Below, piece after piece: positions 8,958 to 18,237 of a stretch of 64,000 nt of DNA (positions are counted from its first letter, which is position 1; each line of letters starts with the position of its first letter). The stretch comes from Kaistella chaponensis (lineage in GTDB: Bacteria > Bacteroidota > Bacteroidia > Flavobacteriales > Weeksellaceae): NCBI RefSeq assembly GCF_900156725.1, contig NZ_FTOI01000004.1:214232-278231 (forward strand), read 5' to 3'. Position numbers and translations under genes: made by a program. Under the pieces are notes generated by a model. That model saw only the letters and a list, made by a program, of their open reading frames with translations, had not been told where the DNA came from and did not search any database.

Positions 8958-9356
8958 ATGAAAAAAATTAAAAAAATTTCAATTATTCTTTTCGTCACTG
9001 TTTTTTCACTCTTGGTAATTTCTTGCCGAAAAGATGATGACACTAATGATGGCCCAACTAATGCTTATCCGAGAAAAGTTAAAATCACTTACGTAGTTAC
9101 TAGTCCCCAGTCTACTTCCTTACAATTAATTTCATACAACAATGAAACCGGCGGAGTCAGTAATGTTACTAATCCAACGCTACCATTTTCAAAATCAATC
9201 ACAAGAACAGTGAATCAATATGACACAGCATCTATGGGTTTTGGAGGTTTACCAGACACAAATGTAAAACTGGAAATTTTTGTCGATGATAAACAAGTAG
9301 AGACTCAGACTTTTACTAATGTTGGAACGGGCGCTTTAGTTCATTTATTTCCTTAA
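8958..9356 (+). CDS. small predicted lipoprotein
   Basis: A 132-residue protein with a lysine-rich N terminus, a hydrophobic stretch and lipobox LLVISC (Cys near residue 23) followed by acidic RKDDDTNDGP, which in Bacteroidetes can favour surface export. The mature part (about 40-130) looks all-beta, like a small immunoglobulin-like or MmpS-like fold: it contains VKITYVVTSP, the repeated N-V-T motif and VKLEIFVDDKQVETQTF. No firm family. The next secreted protein begins 10 bp downstream, so the two form an operon. Confidence 0.7.
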   Translation: MKKIKKISIILFVTVFSLLVISCRKDDDTNDGPTNAYPRKVKITYVVTSPQSTSLQLISYNNETGGVSNVTNPTLPFSKSITRTVNQYDTASMGFGGLPDTNVKLEIFVDDKQVETQTFTNVGTGALVHLFP

Positions 9357-9366
9357 AATCGAGACA

Positions 9367-9864
9367 ATGAAAATATTTTTTTTATATATCCTGTTTTTAT
9401 CACTTACAAATTTAAAGGCTCAAATTCCATTACCTGAGTTTAATGATAAGCCAGCTTATTTTGACCAGAATAAAAAACAACTGGTTGAACTTGAAAAATC
9501 ACAGTATAATACTATGGCTAAAGCGAAGGGACTTTTCTCTGCAGAGGCTGGTTTTTTTTTGGAAGGAGCTACCTCTAAGGTTTTAATTCCGCGTCAAACT
9601 GAATTGAAATTTATAGTAAAAGTTGTACCTGGAACTGATGCATCTGCAGTTTTCGATTTAGCTCAATTTGAAATCAGGAAAGACAAAAGAGTTTTTATTG
9701 CTTCACAGGCGAAAATTGGTAGTAGCTCAACTTCTTATCAGAAAATAGATTTCGAACTTGTGAAAATAAAAGAAGGTTTTTATTATTTGGTTGCTAAAAA
9801 CTTAACGGCAGGACAGTACTTTTTCGGCTCCAAAGACGCAATGTTTGCTTTTAGTGTTTACTAA
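9367..9864 (+). CDS. secreted protein of unknown function
   Basis: A 165-residue protein with a signal peptide ending near KAQ (residue 19). The mature protein is predicted to be mostly beta strands. It opens with IPLPEFNDKPAYFD and a charged linker, followed by VLIPRQTELKFIVKVVPGTD and a C-terminal segment GFYYLVAKNLTAGQYFF. I do not recognise the family. It follows the lipoprotein gene after 10 bp, so the two probably work together at the cell envelope. Confidence 0.65.
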   Translation: MKIFFLYILFLSLTNLKAQIPLPEFNDKPAYFDQNKKQLVELEKSQYNTMAKAKGLFSAEAGFFLEGATSKVLIPRQTELKFIVKVVPGTDASAVFDLAQFEIRKDKRVFIASQAKIGSSSTSYQKIDFELVKIKEGFYYLVAKNLTAGQYFFGSKDAMFAFSVY

Positions 9865-10006
9865 TTAGCATCACCCTAAAGGGGTAATTTATTAAAATGT
9901 AACTTATCTCCTTTGTGAAAAAAGTTTATTGGTTTCCTTATTTATTATTCATAGTGTTTTTTTTCATGTTTAAATTAGGTTCTTGGATTTAGAACTTAAT
10001 TGCACT

Positions 10007-10046
10007 TCAACTAACTTTTTCTTTTGATAAAGGTTAGTTGATTTTA
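10007..10046 (+). terminator. possible terminator hairpin
   Basis: TCAACTAAC at 10007-10015 pairs with GTTAGTTGA at 10033-10041, followed by TTTT. It lies 143 bp beyond the secreted-protein gene. A second small hairpin (ACCC TAAA GGGGT) sits nearer, at about 9873-9885, without a T run. The remaining gap to 10163 holds nothing recognisable. Confidence 0.4.
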
Positions 10047-10163
10047 GTAAGAAGGAGGATTAAAGGTTCTATTCAATTTAGGAGTATTATTAATTTCTGG
10101 TTCAGTCTGGTTTTAGTAAATAATATTATAACAATAAAACATAATTCAAAAATTTTCTAATCA

Positions 10164-10655
10164 ATGAAAAAACAACTTTTAGCAGTAGCAACAATGATCA
10201 CATTTGGATTCATGAATGCTCAAGCTCCTTTGGAAAAAGGAGGCACACAATTTAACGCAGGTTTTGGAATCTCAGGGTGGGGAACTCCGGTTTATGCGGG
10301 ACTGGATTATGGAATTGCTACCGATTTAACAGTAGGTGTGGAAGGATCATATCGATCTTACAGCCAGGTAGGATTCAAAAGCTCCATTATTGGTTTGCAG
10401 GTGAATGGTAATTATCACTTTAACAAAATTTTAAGTATACCTAGTAAATGGGATTTTTATGCCGGTGCGAGTGCAAATTATTACATCTGGAATACGGACT
10501 CTGCTTACGAATTACTTGCTGAAGATAGTGGTTTTGGAATTGGATTTCAGGTAGGAGGTCGATACTTTTTTTCGGATACATTTGGTGTAAATCTCGAAGG
10601 AGGAAGCGGAAATTCTACTACAGGTGGTAAATTAGGAATTACATACAAATTTTAA
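10164..10655 (+). CDS. small outer-membrane beta-barrel protein
   Basis: A 163-residue protein with signal peptide MKKQLLAVATMITFGFMNAQ. The mature part alternates aromatic and small residues in short strands with glycine-rich turns (FNAGFGISGWG, YAGLDYGIATDLTVGVEGSY, GIGFQVGGRYFF) and ends in KLGITYKF, a C-terminal aromatic as used by the barrel-assembly machinery. This fits an eight-stranded outer-membrane barrel of the OmpW/OprF-N-terminus type. It appears monocistronic. Function unknown. Confidence 0.75.
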   Translation: MKKQLLAVATMITFGFMNAQAPLEKGGTQFNAGFGISGWGTPVYAGLDYGIATDLTVGVEGSYRSYSQVGFKSSIIGLQVNGNYHFNKILSIPSKWDFYAGASANYYIWNTDSAYELLAEDSGFGIGFQVGGRYFFSDTFGVNLEGGSGNSTTGGKLGITYKF

Positions 10656-10773
10656 TTTTCCAACTTTTTGTGGGTGCAGGTTATTTTTGGTAAAAATTAG
10701 CACCCGTACATTAAGTAAATAATCATTTCCAAAATGAATCGCTAAAATCATCAACCATTATACTACCCGAAAT

Positions 10774-11754
10774 ATGAAAGCAGCAATCTATAAAAAATAT
10801 GGAGGTCCGTATGTCGTTTCTGTACAAAAAGTTGGAAAACCTGAACCTTCAGACAAAGAAATTTTAATTAAAATTTCCGCCTCTACCATTAACCGTACCG
10901 ATACCGGTATTCGCAGTGCTGAATATTTCGTAACTAGATTTTTTTATGGATTATTTCGGCCTAAGCGTCAAATTTTAGGGTGCGAATTTGCCGGAACAGT
11001 AGAAAAAAAAGGCGGTAAAGTGTCCAGATTTTCAGTGGGCGATGAGGTTTTTGGATTTAATGAAAACACTTTTGGTGGACATGCAGAATACCTCAAGATT
11101 TCTCAGGATGCGGCCGTGAGCACCATTCCGAAAAACCTGTCGGTTGTAAAATCTGCTGCAATTTTAGAAGGTGCTCATTACGCACTCAATATTATTAGGG
11201 CCGCAAAAGTGAGAAGTGGTGCCGATGTGTTAGTTTATGGCGCAACAGGTGCGATTGGATCTGCAGCAGTACAACTGTTAAAAGCAAAAGGTGCTGAAGT
11301 AACCGCGGTCTGCAATACCAGAAATGTACAATTGGTTAAAGATCTTGGTGCAAACGCGGTAATCGATTATCAAAAGGAAAACCTCTTCGACATTTCCACG
11401 CGTTTTGATTTTGTTTTTGATACGGTGGGCAAAATCAACTTTAGTAAAAGCAAAGCATTGTTGAAGGAGAACGGTATTTACATTTCTACAGAACCAGGAA
11501 AGAATTGGGAAAACGCATTTCTCGCAATGAAAACATTTTTCCGGGGAAAAAAAAGAGTGCTTTTTCCTATTCCAAAAATTGATCAGAAAACCGTTATTTA
11601 TTTGAGAGATCTGGTAGAGCAAGATCTGTTCAGTCCCGTTATTGATCGGTATTTTTATTTGGATCAAATTGTAGATGCACACACTTATGTAGATTTAGGA
11701 ATGAAAACCGGTAATGTTATAATTCTGATGAATGGCTCAACCCGCTCTGATTAA
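10774..11754 (+). CDS. NAD(P)-dependent medium-chain (zinc-independent) oxidoreductase, quinone-reductase-like
   Basis: A 326-residue MDR-superfamily enzyme. The GroES-like domain (about 1-120) includes ILGCEFAGTVEKKGGKVSRFSVGDEVFG, and the Rossmann domain (about 130-260) carries VYGATGAIGSAAVQLLKAKGAEV, the AxGxxG-type nucleotide motif. The structural zinc cysteines of classical alcohol dehydrogenases are absent, which points to the quinone oxidoreductase (QOR) branch that reduces quinones or enones with NAD(P)H. Cytosolic, stand-alone gene. The substrate cannot be inferred. Confidence 0.88.
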   Translation: MKAAIYKKYGGPYVVSVQKVGKPEPSDKEILIKISASTINRTDTGIRSAEYFVTRFFYGLFRPKRQILGCEFAGTVEKKGGKVSRFSVGDEVFGFNENTFGGHAEYLKISQDAAVSTIPKNLSVVKSAAILEGAHYALNIIRAAKVRSGADVLVYGATGAIGSAAVQLLKAKGAEVTAVCNTRNVQLVKDLGANAVIDYQKENLFDISTRFDFVFDTVGKINFSKSKALLKENGIYISTEPGKNWENAFLAMKTFFRGKKRVLFPIPKIDQKTVIYLRDLVEQDLFSPVIDRYFYLDQIVDAHTYVDLGMKTGNVIILMNGSTRSD

Positions 11755-11845
11755 AATTTTTTAAAAAAAATAGACTGCAAGTCGTAGCAACTTGATACGC
11801 TAGAAGCTTTTCCGGTAAAAAACACTGTTTTAAAAAAGAAAGATT

Positions 11846-13024
11846 ATGAAATTTACAGCAATTTTGTGCCTGTTTCTGATTACTGCATGCTCCATTAATA
11901 ATAGGGCACAGACTGTTAACAATATGCTAGAAAAATCTTCGATTGATCATTTTATAGAAAGTAAAATGAGCGAAACAGGAATAGTTGGCGTCGGAGCAGC
12001 AATAATCATTGACAAAAAAATTGTTTGGGAAAAAGGATATGGTTATGCGGATTTAGTAAATAAAAAACCTTTTACTACCGAGACCGTCATGAATATTGGC
12101 TCCACAGCCAAAAATTTTACGGGAGTCTGTTTAATGAAAGCGGTGGAAGAAAAGAAATTATCATTAGATACCGACATTAATAATTATCTACCCTTCAAAG
12201 TGATAAATCCTTATTTCCCAAACGAAAAAATTACGCTTCGGAATCTTGCTACACACACTTCCAGTCTTGCAGATCGATCTCCTTTTTATGGAGATACCTA
12301 TAATTACGGCGGCAAGTCTGATGAGGAATTGGGCAGTTTTTTACAAAACTATTTCGATCCTGAGGGGAAATATTATTCTCAGGACAACTTCTTAAATAAT
12401 AAACCGGGTACTTATTATCAATATTCTAATATACCGGCTGCATTAGCAGGTTATATTGTGGAGGTTGTTATGGATAAAAAACTGCAGGAGCTTGGTAAAG
12501 AAATCATTTTTAAACCTCTGAAAATGAAAAACACGGCGTGGTCTTTAGATGAAATAAAAGTGGAAAATCATACCAAATTATATGAAATGAAAGGAGATAT
12601 GCTTAAGAGCATTCCACTATATACCTTTCCAACTTATCCTGAAGGAGGAATTCGGACTTCTGTTTCTGATCTAGCTAATTATTTTACAACAATTTTAAAT
12701 GATGGAAAATATAATAGTGGTGAAATTTTGCAAAAAGAATCCATTCAAAAGATGAAAGAATATCAATTTACTGCTTCAAATAGACCTGAAAATGTAAATC
12801 TTTCAAAACTAAACTCGGGAATTTTTTGGAGTACCAAATTAGGCGCAACCCGTATTGGTCATAATGGTTCTGATCCTGGCGTAAGGGTTTTTATGCTATC
12901 GAATCTAACTGAGGAAATTGGAGTTGTTCTCTTTATCAACACCTCTATCGATGATGAAGGAGTGCCATTTGATATCTATGAGGAACTGTATAAATATGCA
13001 AACGGCTTGCGGGAAAAAGAGTAA
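11846..13024 (+). CDS. serine hydrolase of the beta-lactamase class C / CubicO family
   Basis: A 392-residue protein with an N-terminal lipoprotein-like signal (LITAC, Cys15). The catalytic motifs of PF00144 are present: Ser86-x-x-Lys89 in GSTAK, YSN in YQYSNIPAA, and the HNG-type third motif in RIGHNGSDPG. Such enzymes include D-aminopeptidases, esterases and penicillin-binding-like hydrolases. The length fits a hydrolase domain without an added domain. Likely a periplasmic lipoprotein. Neighbouring genes do not suggest a substrate, and a true beta-lactamase role is unlikely. Confidence 0.88.
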   Translation: MKFTAILCLFLITACSINNRAQTVNNMLEKSSIDHFIESKMSETGIVGVGAAIIIDKKIVWEKGYGYADLVNKKPFTTETVMNIGSTAKNFTGVCLMKAVEEKKLSLDTDINNYLPFKVINPYFPNEKITLRNLATHTSSLADRSPFYGDTYNYGGKSDEELGSFLQNYFDPEGKYYSQDNFLNNKPGTYYQYSNIPAALAGYIVEVVMDKKLQELGKEIIFKPLKMKNTAWSLDEIKVENHTKLYEMKGDMLKSIPLYTFPTYPEGGIRTSVSDLANYFTTILNDGKYNSGEILQKESIQKMKEYQFTASNRPENVNLSKLNSGIFWSTKLGATRIGHNGSDPGVRVFMLSNLTEEIGVVLFINTSIDDEGVPFDIYEELYKYANGLREKE

Positions 13025-13210
13025 GTGATTTACAGAAAGGCTTTCTAAATTAAGCAAAATATATATTGAATTAGACGAAACCGATAGATTACAATAGTAC
13101 CCAAATAAAACTAATTAAATAAAATTCAACCAACATAAAATAAGAAATAGTTTTTTGAATCCCAGACAATCGGCTGAAGATCTATTGAACCCAACCAATA
13201 ACTTCAAATT

Positions 13211-15586
13211 ATGAAAAAAAAATTACTAAAATTGAAATGGATGTTCCTTGTTTTATTGTTTCCATTTTCCGCGATGGCCCAAAACATCTATTTCGTTGAT
13301 GCAAGTAAAGCTGATAATTCGGGAGCAGGTACCAGTTGGACCACTGCAAAAAAAGATCTGCAAAATGCCATTAATAACGCATCTAGCGGAGATGCAGTTT
13401 GGGTAAAAGCCGGAACTTATTTGCCGACACACGACCCATTTGGAAGCACGGCACCCGCAAATAACCGAGACAAAACTTTTACCCTTAAAAATGGTGTTAA
13501 AGTTTATGGTGGATTCGCAGGAACGGAAACCTTGTTCAGCCAGAGAGACTGGAAAACTAACCAAACAATTTTGAGTGGGGATTTGGGAACGACCAATGTT
13601 TTAGCTGATAATGCTTATCACGTGGTCATAAGTGTAAATTTAACAAATGCTACAGTTTTAGACGGAGTTACGATCACCAAAGGATACGCCACTGCACCCT
13701 CAACTTCGAAAATAACAGTCGGAACCCGCGTACTACCGAGGTACCATGGCGGTGGAATTTTTAACACTTTTTCCGCGACAAGTTTTGCCAATTGCAAAAT
13801 AACTTTGAATAGCGCAGATTGTACCAATACTGATGATGATGCGGTGGGAGCGGGAGTTCTTAACAATAGTTGTTCATCTTCCTTCACAAATTGTGTAATT
13901 GAAAGCAATTCATTTCTTGTGGGCGGTTCAAGTTTTGGCGTTTTTGGCGCTGGAATGGTAATTAATGGAGGCAGTTGTTCCATTCTTAATTCCGTATTTT
14001 CTAATAATACAGGCGGTTCTGGTTTTTTAGATTCTTCAAGAGGAGGTGCCTTAGTCATTGATGGAACGGCTAATATTGTAAATTCAGTTTTTTACAACAA
14101 TTCGGCTCAAAATGGTGCGGCTTTATTATTTGGAGGAGGTGATGCCAATTTATCAACGGTTACCAATTGTAGCTTTGTAAATAATACAGGATCATTTGTG
14201 GGCGTCGGTTATCAGGGATTTTCTAAAGCAATATTTAAAAATTGTTTGTTTTGGAACAATACGCCGACGAGTAATCCTGTAGTTGGACGTGATGAAATTT
14301 ACAGTCAGGAAAATAGAATTGGATTTCAACCTACTTTTATAAACTGTATCATTAGAGATGCGACAGGAAATCCCTTAGCTATAACAAATACTGTATTAGT
14401 TAATAGTTCGAATAGCAATCCTTTGTTTGTAAATGCAGCAGATGGTGATGGAGTAGATAATCAATGGGCAACCGCCGATGATGGTTTAACATTACAGAAT
14501 TCAAGCCCGGCAAAAAATAGTGGAATCACAGGTTCAGGGATTCCAACTCTGGATATTGTTGGAAATATAAGAGACAGTCAACCGGATTTAGGCGCGTATG
14601 AGTATCAGGTACCCTGCATAAATCCTATTCCATACAACCTTAGTGGTGGTGGGACTTATTGCGCGGGCGGTGTCGGACACGTAGTCAATGTGCTAAACTC
14701 GGAAATTGGAGTAATGTACCAGTTAAAAAATGGCACCAATAATGTTGGTTTTCCATTAAATGGAAACGGTGCTTCAATTGGCTTTGGAAACCAAACTGCC
14801 GCCGGAACTTATACCGTAGTTGCTACCAGAACGGTCGGTGGTTGTTCCTCTACCATGAATGGTAGTGTGACCATAAACATCACTCCGAAAGTAACGCCGA
14901 CATTTACCGCGGTTAATCCAATTTGTGCAGGTGAGATTTTAGCATCTTTACCCACTACATCAAATAATGGGATTACCGGAACCTGGGCTCCAGCTCTAAG
15001 TAATACGCAAACTAAAACCTATACTTTTACTCCTTCCACTGGGCAATGTGCAGAAACAGCCACCTTGACAGTTACCGTTAATTCTACACCAACACCAACA
15101 GGTGCAAGTAATCAAACTATTAATGTTACCAACAGTAATGATGCAACGATAGAAGATCTTATTGTAAATCCTACAAATGTTATTTGGTACGCATCCTTAG
15201 CAAACGCCAATTCCAACACAAATGCTTTGCCGGTAGGAACAGTATTAACTGATGGTGCAAGCTATTACGCAAAAACATTAAGTAATGGATGTTACAGCGG
15301 TGTTTTTGCAGTTACGGTGACGGTAAATATCACCTTGGGAATTGGTATGATTGAAAAGCAACAGATAGAATTTTTCCCTGTGCCAAGTTCTGACTTGGTG
15401 TTCATTAATGCGACCATGAAAATTAATGAAATGAGTTTGTACAATGCAAGTGGGCAAAAAATTAAAGATTTTAAAACAAATTCCAAAAATGTGACGATCG
15501 ATCTATCCCAATTAGCGGTAGGAGTTTATCATTTAAAAACGCAATCTTCAGAAGGTGCGAAAACCATTACTTTAATTAAAAAATAA
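13211..15586 (+). CDS. secreted beta-helix protein with T9SS sorting domain
   Basis: A 791-residue surface or secreted protein. The signal peptide ends near SAMAQ (residue 24). Residues about 25-460 form a right-handed parallel beta-helix that begins with the polymorphic-outer-membrane-like motif VDASKADNSGAGTSWTTA and carries many N-x-S/T-N-C turns; it closes with DIVGNIRDSQPDLGAYEY, typical of the choice-of-anchor Q group. Residues about 470-700 are Ig-like repeats rich in Thr. The last about 75 residues are a type A T9SS tail (FFPVPSSDLVFINATMK ... LSQLAVGVYHLKTQ) for export by the Por secretion system and attachment. Likely adhesin or glycan-binding protein; no catalytic residues recognised. 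Confidence 0.88.
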   Translation: MKKKLLKLKWMFLVLLFPFSAMAQNIYFVDASKADNSGAGTSWTTAKKDLQNAINNASSGDAVWVKAGTYLPTHDPFGSTAPANNRDKTFTLKNGVKVYGGFAGTETLFSQRDWKTNQTILSGDLGTTNVLADNAYHVVISVNLTNATVLDGVTITKGYATAPSTSKITVGTRVLPRYHGGGIFNTFSATSFANCKITLNSADCTNTDDDAVGAGVLNNSCSSSFTNCVIESNSFLVGGSSFGVFGAGMVINGGSCSILNSVFSNNTGGSGFLDSSRGGALVIDGTANIVNSVFYNNSAQNGAALLFGGGDANLSTVTNCSFVNNTGSFVGVGYQGFSKAIFKNCLFWNNTPTSNPVVGRDEIYSQENRIGFQPTFINCIIRDATGNPLAITNTVLVNSSNSNPLFVNAADGDGVDNQWATADDGLTLQNSSPAKNSGITGSGIPTLDIVGNIRDSQPDLGAYEYQVPCINPIPYNLSGGGTYCAGGVGHVVNVLNSEIGVMYQLKNGTNNVGFPLNGNGASIGFGNQTAAGTYTVVATRTVGGCSSTMNGSVTINITPKVTPTFTAVNPICAGEILASLPTTSNNGITGTWAPALSNTQTKTYTFTPSTGQCAETATLTVTVNSTPTPTGASNQTINVTNSNDATIEDLIVNPTNVIWYASLANANSNTNALPVGTVLTDGASYYAKTLSNGCYSGVFAVTVTVNITLGIGMIEKQQIEFFPVPSSDLVFINATMKINEMSLYNASGQKIKDFKTNSKNVTIDLSQLAVGVYHLKTQSSEGAKTITLIKK

Positions 15587-15620
15587 AATAAAAAGTAAAA
15601 GTTGAGAATACGATGATTGA

Positions 15621-15812
15621 TTAAATTTATTTAGAGATTCACAGCATTCGATCAGGGGAATTATTGCATTTGAAATCCATGTCACAAAGACCGGGGCAAA
15701 GAAAAAATTGAATCAGAATAAATCCAAAGTTGAAAATGATCGGATCATAGAATCTCTTTCAAACAGCAAAAAAACGAATGAGCAGTTAATTGCTAAATAT
15801 GAAGGATTTTGA
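15621..15812 (+). pseudogene. C-terminal remnant of a PaiB-like FMN-binding protein
   Basis: An open frame without a start codon ends at a TGA at 15810. It includes IRGIIAFEIHVTKTGAKKKL, then NQNKSKVENDRIIESL. The segment I-R-G-I-I-A-F-E-I followed by K-L-N-Q-N-K and D-R-x-x-I-x-S-L matches the conserved C terminus of PaiB transcriptional regulator/FMN-binding proteins. About 60 of the usual about 200 codons remain, and the frame is closed at 15618 by TGA. Decayed gene. Confidence 0.6.
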
Positions 15813-15833
15813 ATAAATCAAATTCCAAAAACC

Positions 15834-15923
15834 ATGACGAACAGTAAGAAATTTTATAACCCTGGGATCTTCTCCGATATCAAAAATAGCAAGGAGACCA
15901 ACCGAAAGCTCCTGACTTCATAA
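15834..15923 (+). other. 29-codon open frame, status unknown
   Basis: It reads from ATG at 15834, contains KFYNPGIFSDIKNSKETNRK, and stops 9 bp before the AraC-type gene. The residue composition looks coding, but I recognise no family. It may be debris like the paiB remnant just upstream, or a short leader. The rest of the 346-bp interval shows nothing else. Confidence 0.25.
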
Positions 15924-15932
15924 AACAGCAAC

Positions 15933-17096
15933 ATGCAATATCTTTTTTTAACTGGAATTATACTTTCTGCTTTTCATTCATTTGTCTTGTTTTCGAAAAA
16001 TGATAAGCGATTATCCGATTATGTATTGGCTCTATGGTTTTGTTTTTCAGGCATTTCCTTGTTTTCATTTTTCTTGGTTTATTCGGATAAACACCTAATC
16101 TATCCGTCTCTAACTGTTTTAGGGATGCCTTTTCCGCTGCTAATTGGACCACTTCTGCTTCTATACACAAAATATCAAACCACCACTAATTCGTTTAAAA
16201 AAAGTGATTTACTACATGTTTTTCCCTTTGCAATCGTGTTTTTCCTCTTTGTCAATATTTATTTTTTACCCTTTGAAAGCCGAAGCGAAATACTCAGAAG
16301 TGGTGGAAGGGGATATGAGATGCAAGGCTTTATAAAACTTCTGGCAATTTATATTTCGGGCATGGTTTATATTCCGTGGTCGGCAAAAAAACTTTTAGAC
16401 TACAAAAAAAATATAAACAATCAGTTTTCAAATACCGAAAGAATCAATTTTAATTGGTTACTATACCTCATTATTGGAATGGCTATTGTTTGGATTATCA
16501 TTTTATTTGTCCAGGATGATCGCTTCATTTTCGGCGCAGTATCCCTATTCATTATTTGGATGAGTTATTTTGGTACCAAACAAGTTCAGATTTTTAGGGC
16601 AAATTCATTCCCATCAGAAGAAGAAGAAGAAGAACCTCATTCCGATATTTGCGAGGAAAATAATCGCGATGCAGAAACACCCAGATATTCCAAATCAAGC
16701 TTAAATGTTGAAAATATTCTAGAAATTCATGCCGCTTTAATAAAAGTTTTGAATGAAAAGCAACCTTACCTCAATCCAGAACTTAAGCTCACCGATTTGG
16801 CGGTCTTATTAGGAGTACACCCAAATCATCTTTCACAAGTAATTAATTCCCAATGTGGAAAAAGTTTTTACGATTTAATAAATGAGCGAAGAATCCAAGA
16901 ATTTATTTTCCGCCTGAAACAAAAAGAAAGTAAGCAATACACTTTGGTTGCGTTGGCTTTTGATTGTGGTTTTAATTCTAAAGCTTCCTTTAATAGAAAT
17001 TTTAAAAAGTATACTCAGCTTACCCCAAGTGATTATTACAAGATATCAATGCAGCAGATTGAGACTTATCTTCCTGTTGAGGAGATGTTTATTTAA
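15933..17096 (+). CDS. membrane-anchored AraC-family transcriptional regulator
   Basis: A 387-residue protein. The N-terminal about 215 residues hold six or seven transmembrane helices. An acidic linker (EEEEEEPHSD) leads to an AraC helix-turn-helix domain at about 280-375 with LTDLAVLLGVHPNHLSQVIN and ALAFDCGFNSKASFNRNFKKYTQLTPSDY. This 7TM-AraC architecture is common in Flavobacteriia; the membrane part presumably senses an envelope or lipid signal. It stands alone between the T9SS gene region and the LA_2272-like gene; no target is evident from sequence. Confidence 0.88.
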   Translation: MQYLFLTGIILSAFHSFVLFSKNDKRLSDYVLALWFCFSGISLFSFFLVYSDKHLIYPSLTVLGMPFPLLIGPLLLLYTKYQTTTNSFKKSDLLHVFPFAIVFFLFVNIYFLPFESRSEILRSGGRGYEMQGFIKLLAIYISGMVYIPWSAKKLLDYKKNINNQFSNTERINFNWLLYLIIGMAIVWIIILFVQDDRFIFGAVSLFIIWMSYFGTKQVQIFRANSFPSEEEEEEPHSDICEENNRDAETPRYSKSSLNVENILEIHAALIKVLNEKQPYLNPELKLTDLAVLLGVHPNHLSQVINSQCGKSFYDLINERRIQEFIFRLKQKESKQYTLVALAFDCGFNSKASFNRNFKKYTQLTPSDYYKISMQQIETYLPVEEMFI

Positions 17097-17208
17097 TAAA
17101 TTACTGAACTACAACGATTTGTAAATTAGAAAAAGCACGTATCATCTTATCCAATAAGTCGTTTTCTGAAAATGTCTCTGCTAATTTTGCATCAAATAAA
17201 AATAGAAA

Positions 17209-18078
17209 ATGTCAAAATTAAAACTCGTAATTATCTTCCTGGTTATATGTACCAATTTTTCTGCACAAGTTAAAGATAGTACCAAAACACGCAAAGCACA
17301 GATCACGTTTGCTTATCCGCTTGGAACGAATGGAAAAAATGCAATTGAATACACTAATAAGTTTTCTTTTAACATTATTTACGGTATAAATGGAGGTTTT
17401 AATGGGGTTGAGATCGGCTCTGTTCTCAATTATAATAAAGGAGAGTCAAACGGATTTCAGCTGGGAACAGTGAATGTACAACAAGGAAATTTTAAAGGAT
17501 TTCAGATGGGCGTATTTAATTTTACAAAAAAATTGAATGGCATTCAGTTCGGCGTTATTAATATTTTAGGAGATGCAGACCAGGGAATTCCTATTGGGAT
17601 AATCAACATAGTGAAAGGTGGATTGTATGAAGTAGAAATTACGGGTGGCGAATTTATTTATGGTAACGTGAATTACAAAATGGGCGTCGAAAAATTCTAC
17701 ACTATTTATAAAATAGGTTACGCTACATCCAATAGTAATACGATATACACTGCTGGTTTAGGTTTCGGAAGAAATTTTCGACTATCAGAAAAGCAGAAAT
17801 TAAGCATTGATTTTTCCAGCAGTCATATTTCATTAAATAAGAGTTGGAAAGGTAGTCTGAATATGCTCAACAAAGTGGACTTCAATTATCAACATAAACT
17901 ATCGGAAAAATTATCATTCATAATTGGGCCGTCTTTTAACATCTATCTCACCGAGGAAAAATTGGACGGAGAATATGGGACTTTAAAAATTCCGTATTCC
18001 ATGTATACTGATGAGTGGAGCAAAGGTAAATTATGGATGTGGATTGGCGGAAATGTTGGGTTATCACTGAAATTGTAA
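17209..18078 (+). CDS. LA_2272-type repeat outer-membrane protein
   Basis: A 289-residue protein with a signal peptide (about 1-20, ending FSAQ). Residues about 60-150 hold short repeats of the form G-x-x-I/L-G-x-x-N (GVEIGSVLNYNKG, GFQLGTVNVQQG, GFQMGVFNF, GIQFGVINI, GIPIGIINI), as in LA_2272 family surface repeat proteins. The C-terminal half alternates strands and turns and ends in GLSLKL, so an outer-membrane barrel is likely. A TAATTTTG box at 17182-17189 may be its -7 element. It precedes the second LytS/LytTR locus in the same direction but has a 159-bp gap after it. Function unknown. Confidence 0.75.
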   Translation: MSKLKLVIIFLVICTNFSAQVKDSTKTRKAQITFAYPLGTNGKNAIEYTNKFSFNIIYGINGGFNGVEIGSVLNYNKGESNGFQLGTVNVQQGNFKGFQMGVFNFTKKLNGIQFGVINILGDADQGIPIGIINIVKGGLYEVEITGGEFIYGNVNYKMGVEKFYTIYKIGYATSNSNTIYTAGLGFGRNFRLSEKQKLSIDFSSSHISLNKSWKGSLNMLNKVDFNYQHKLSEKLSFIIGPSFNIYLTEEKLDGEYGTLKIPYSMYTDEWSKGKLWMWIGGNVGLSLKL

Positions 18079-18143
18079 GGCAGCTGATTAACAATCTGTG
18101 AATGTACAATATAGATCTAAAAGTCGCATAAAGATGAAACCTT

Positions 18144-18213
18144 ACGATTTGCAGACAAAAAAGTACTATTCGCAGAATGTATTTTTTTAAGCGGAAGAGA
18201 AAGCGAAACTTTG
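18144..18213 (+). promoter_or_regulatory. LytTR-type direct repeats and -7 box of kinase 2
   Basis: ATTTGCAGA (GCAGA at 18151) and ATTCGCAGA (GCAGA at 18172) are 21 bp apart. A -7-like AAACTTTG at 18206-18213 begins 34 bp after the second GCAGA. The geometry equals that at kinase 1 and susC 1, while the core differs (GCAGA against GTAGA), as expected if each regulator has its own specificity. Confidence 0.5.
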
Positions 18214-18237
18214 TACCAGATCATTAATAAATAAATC

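Noticed and set aside
11846..13024. True class C beta-lactamase
   Set aside because: The motifs are those of the wider PF00144 family; there is no ampR or other resistance context, and a lipoprotein signal is unusual for AmpC.
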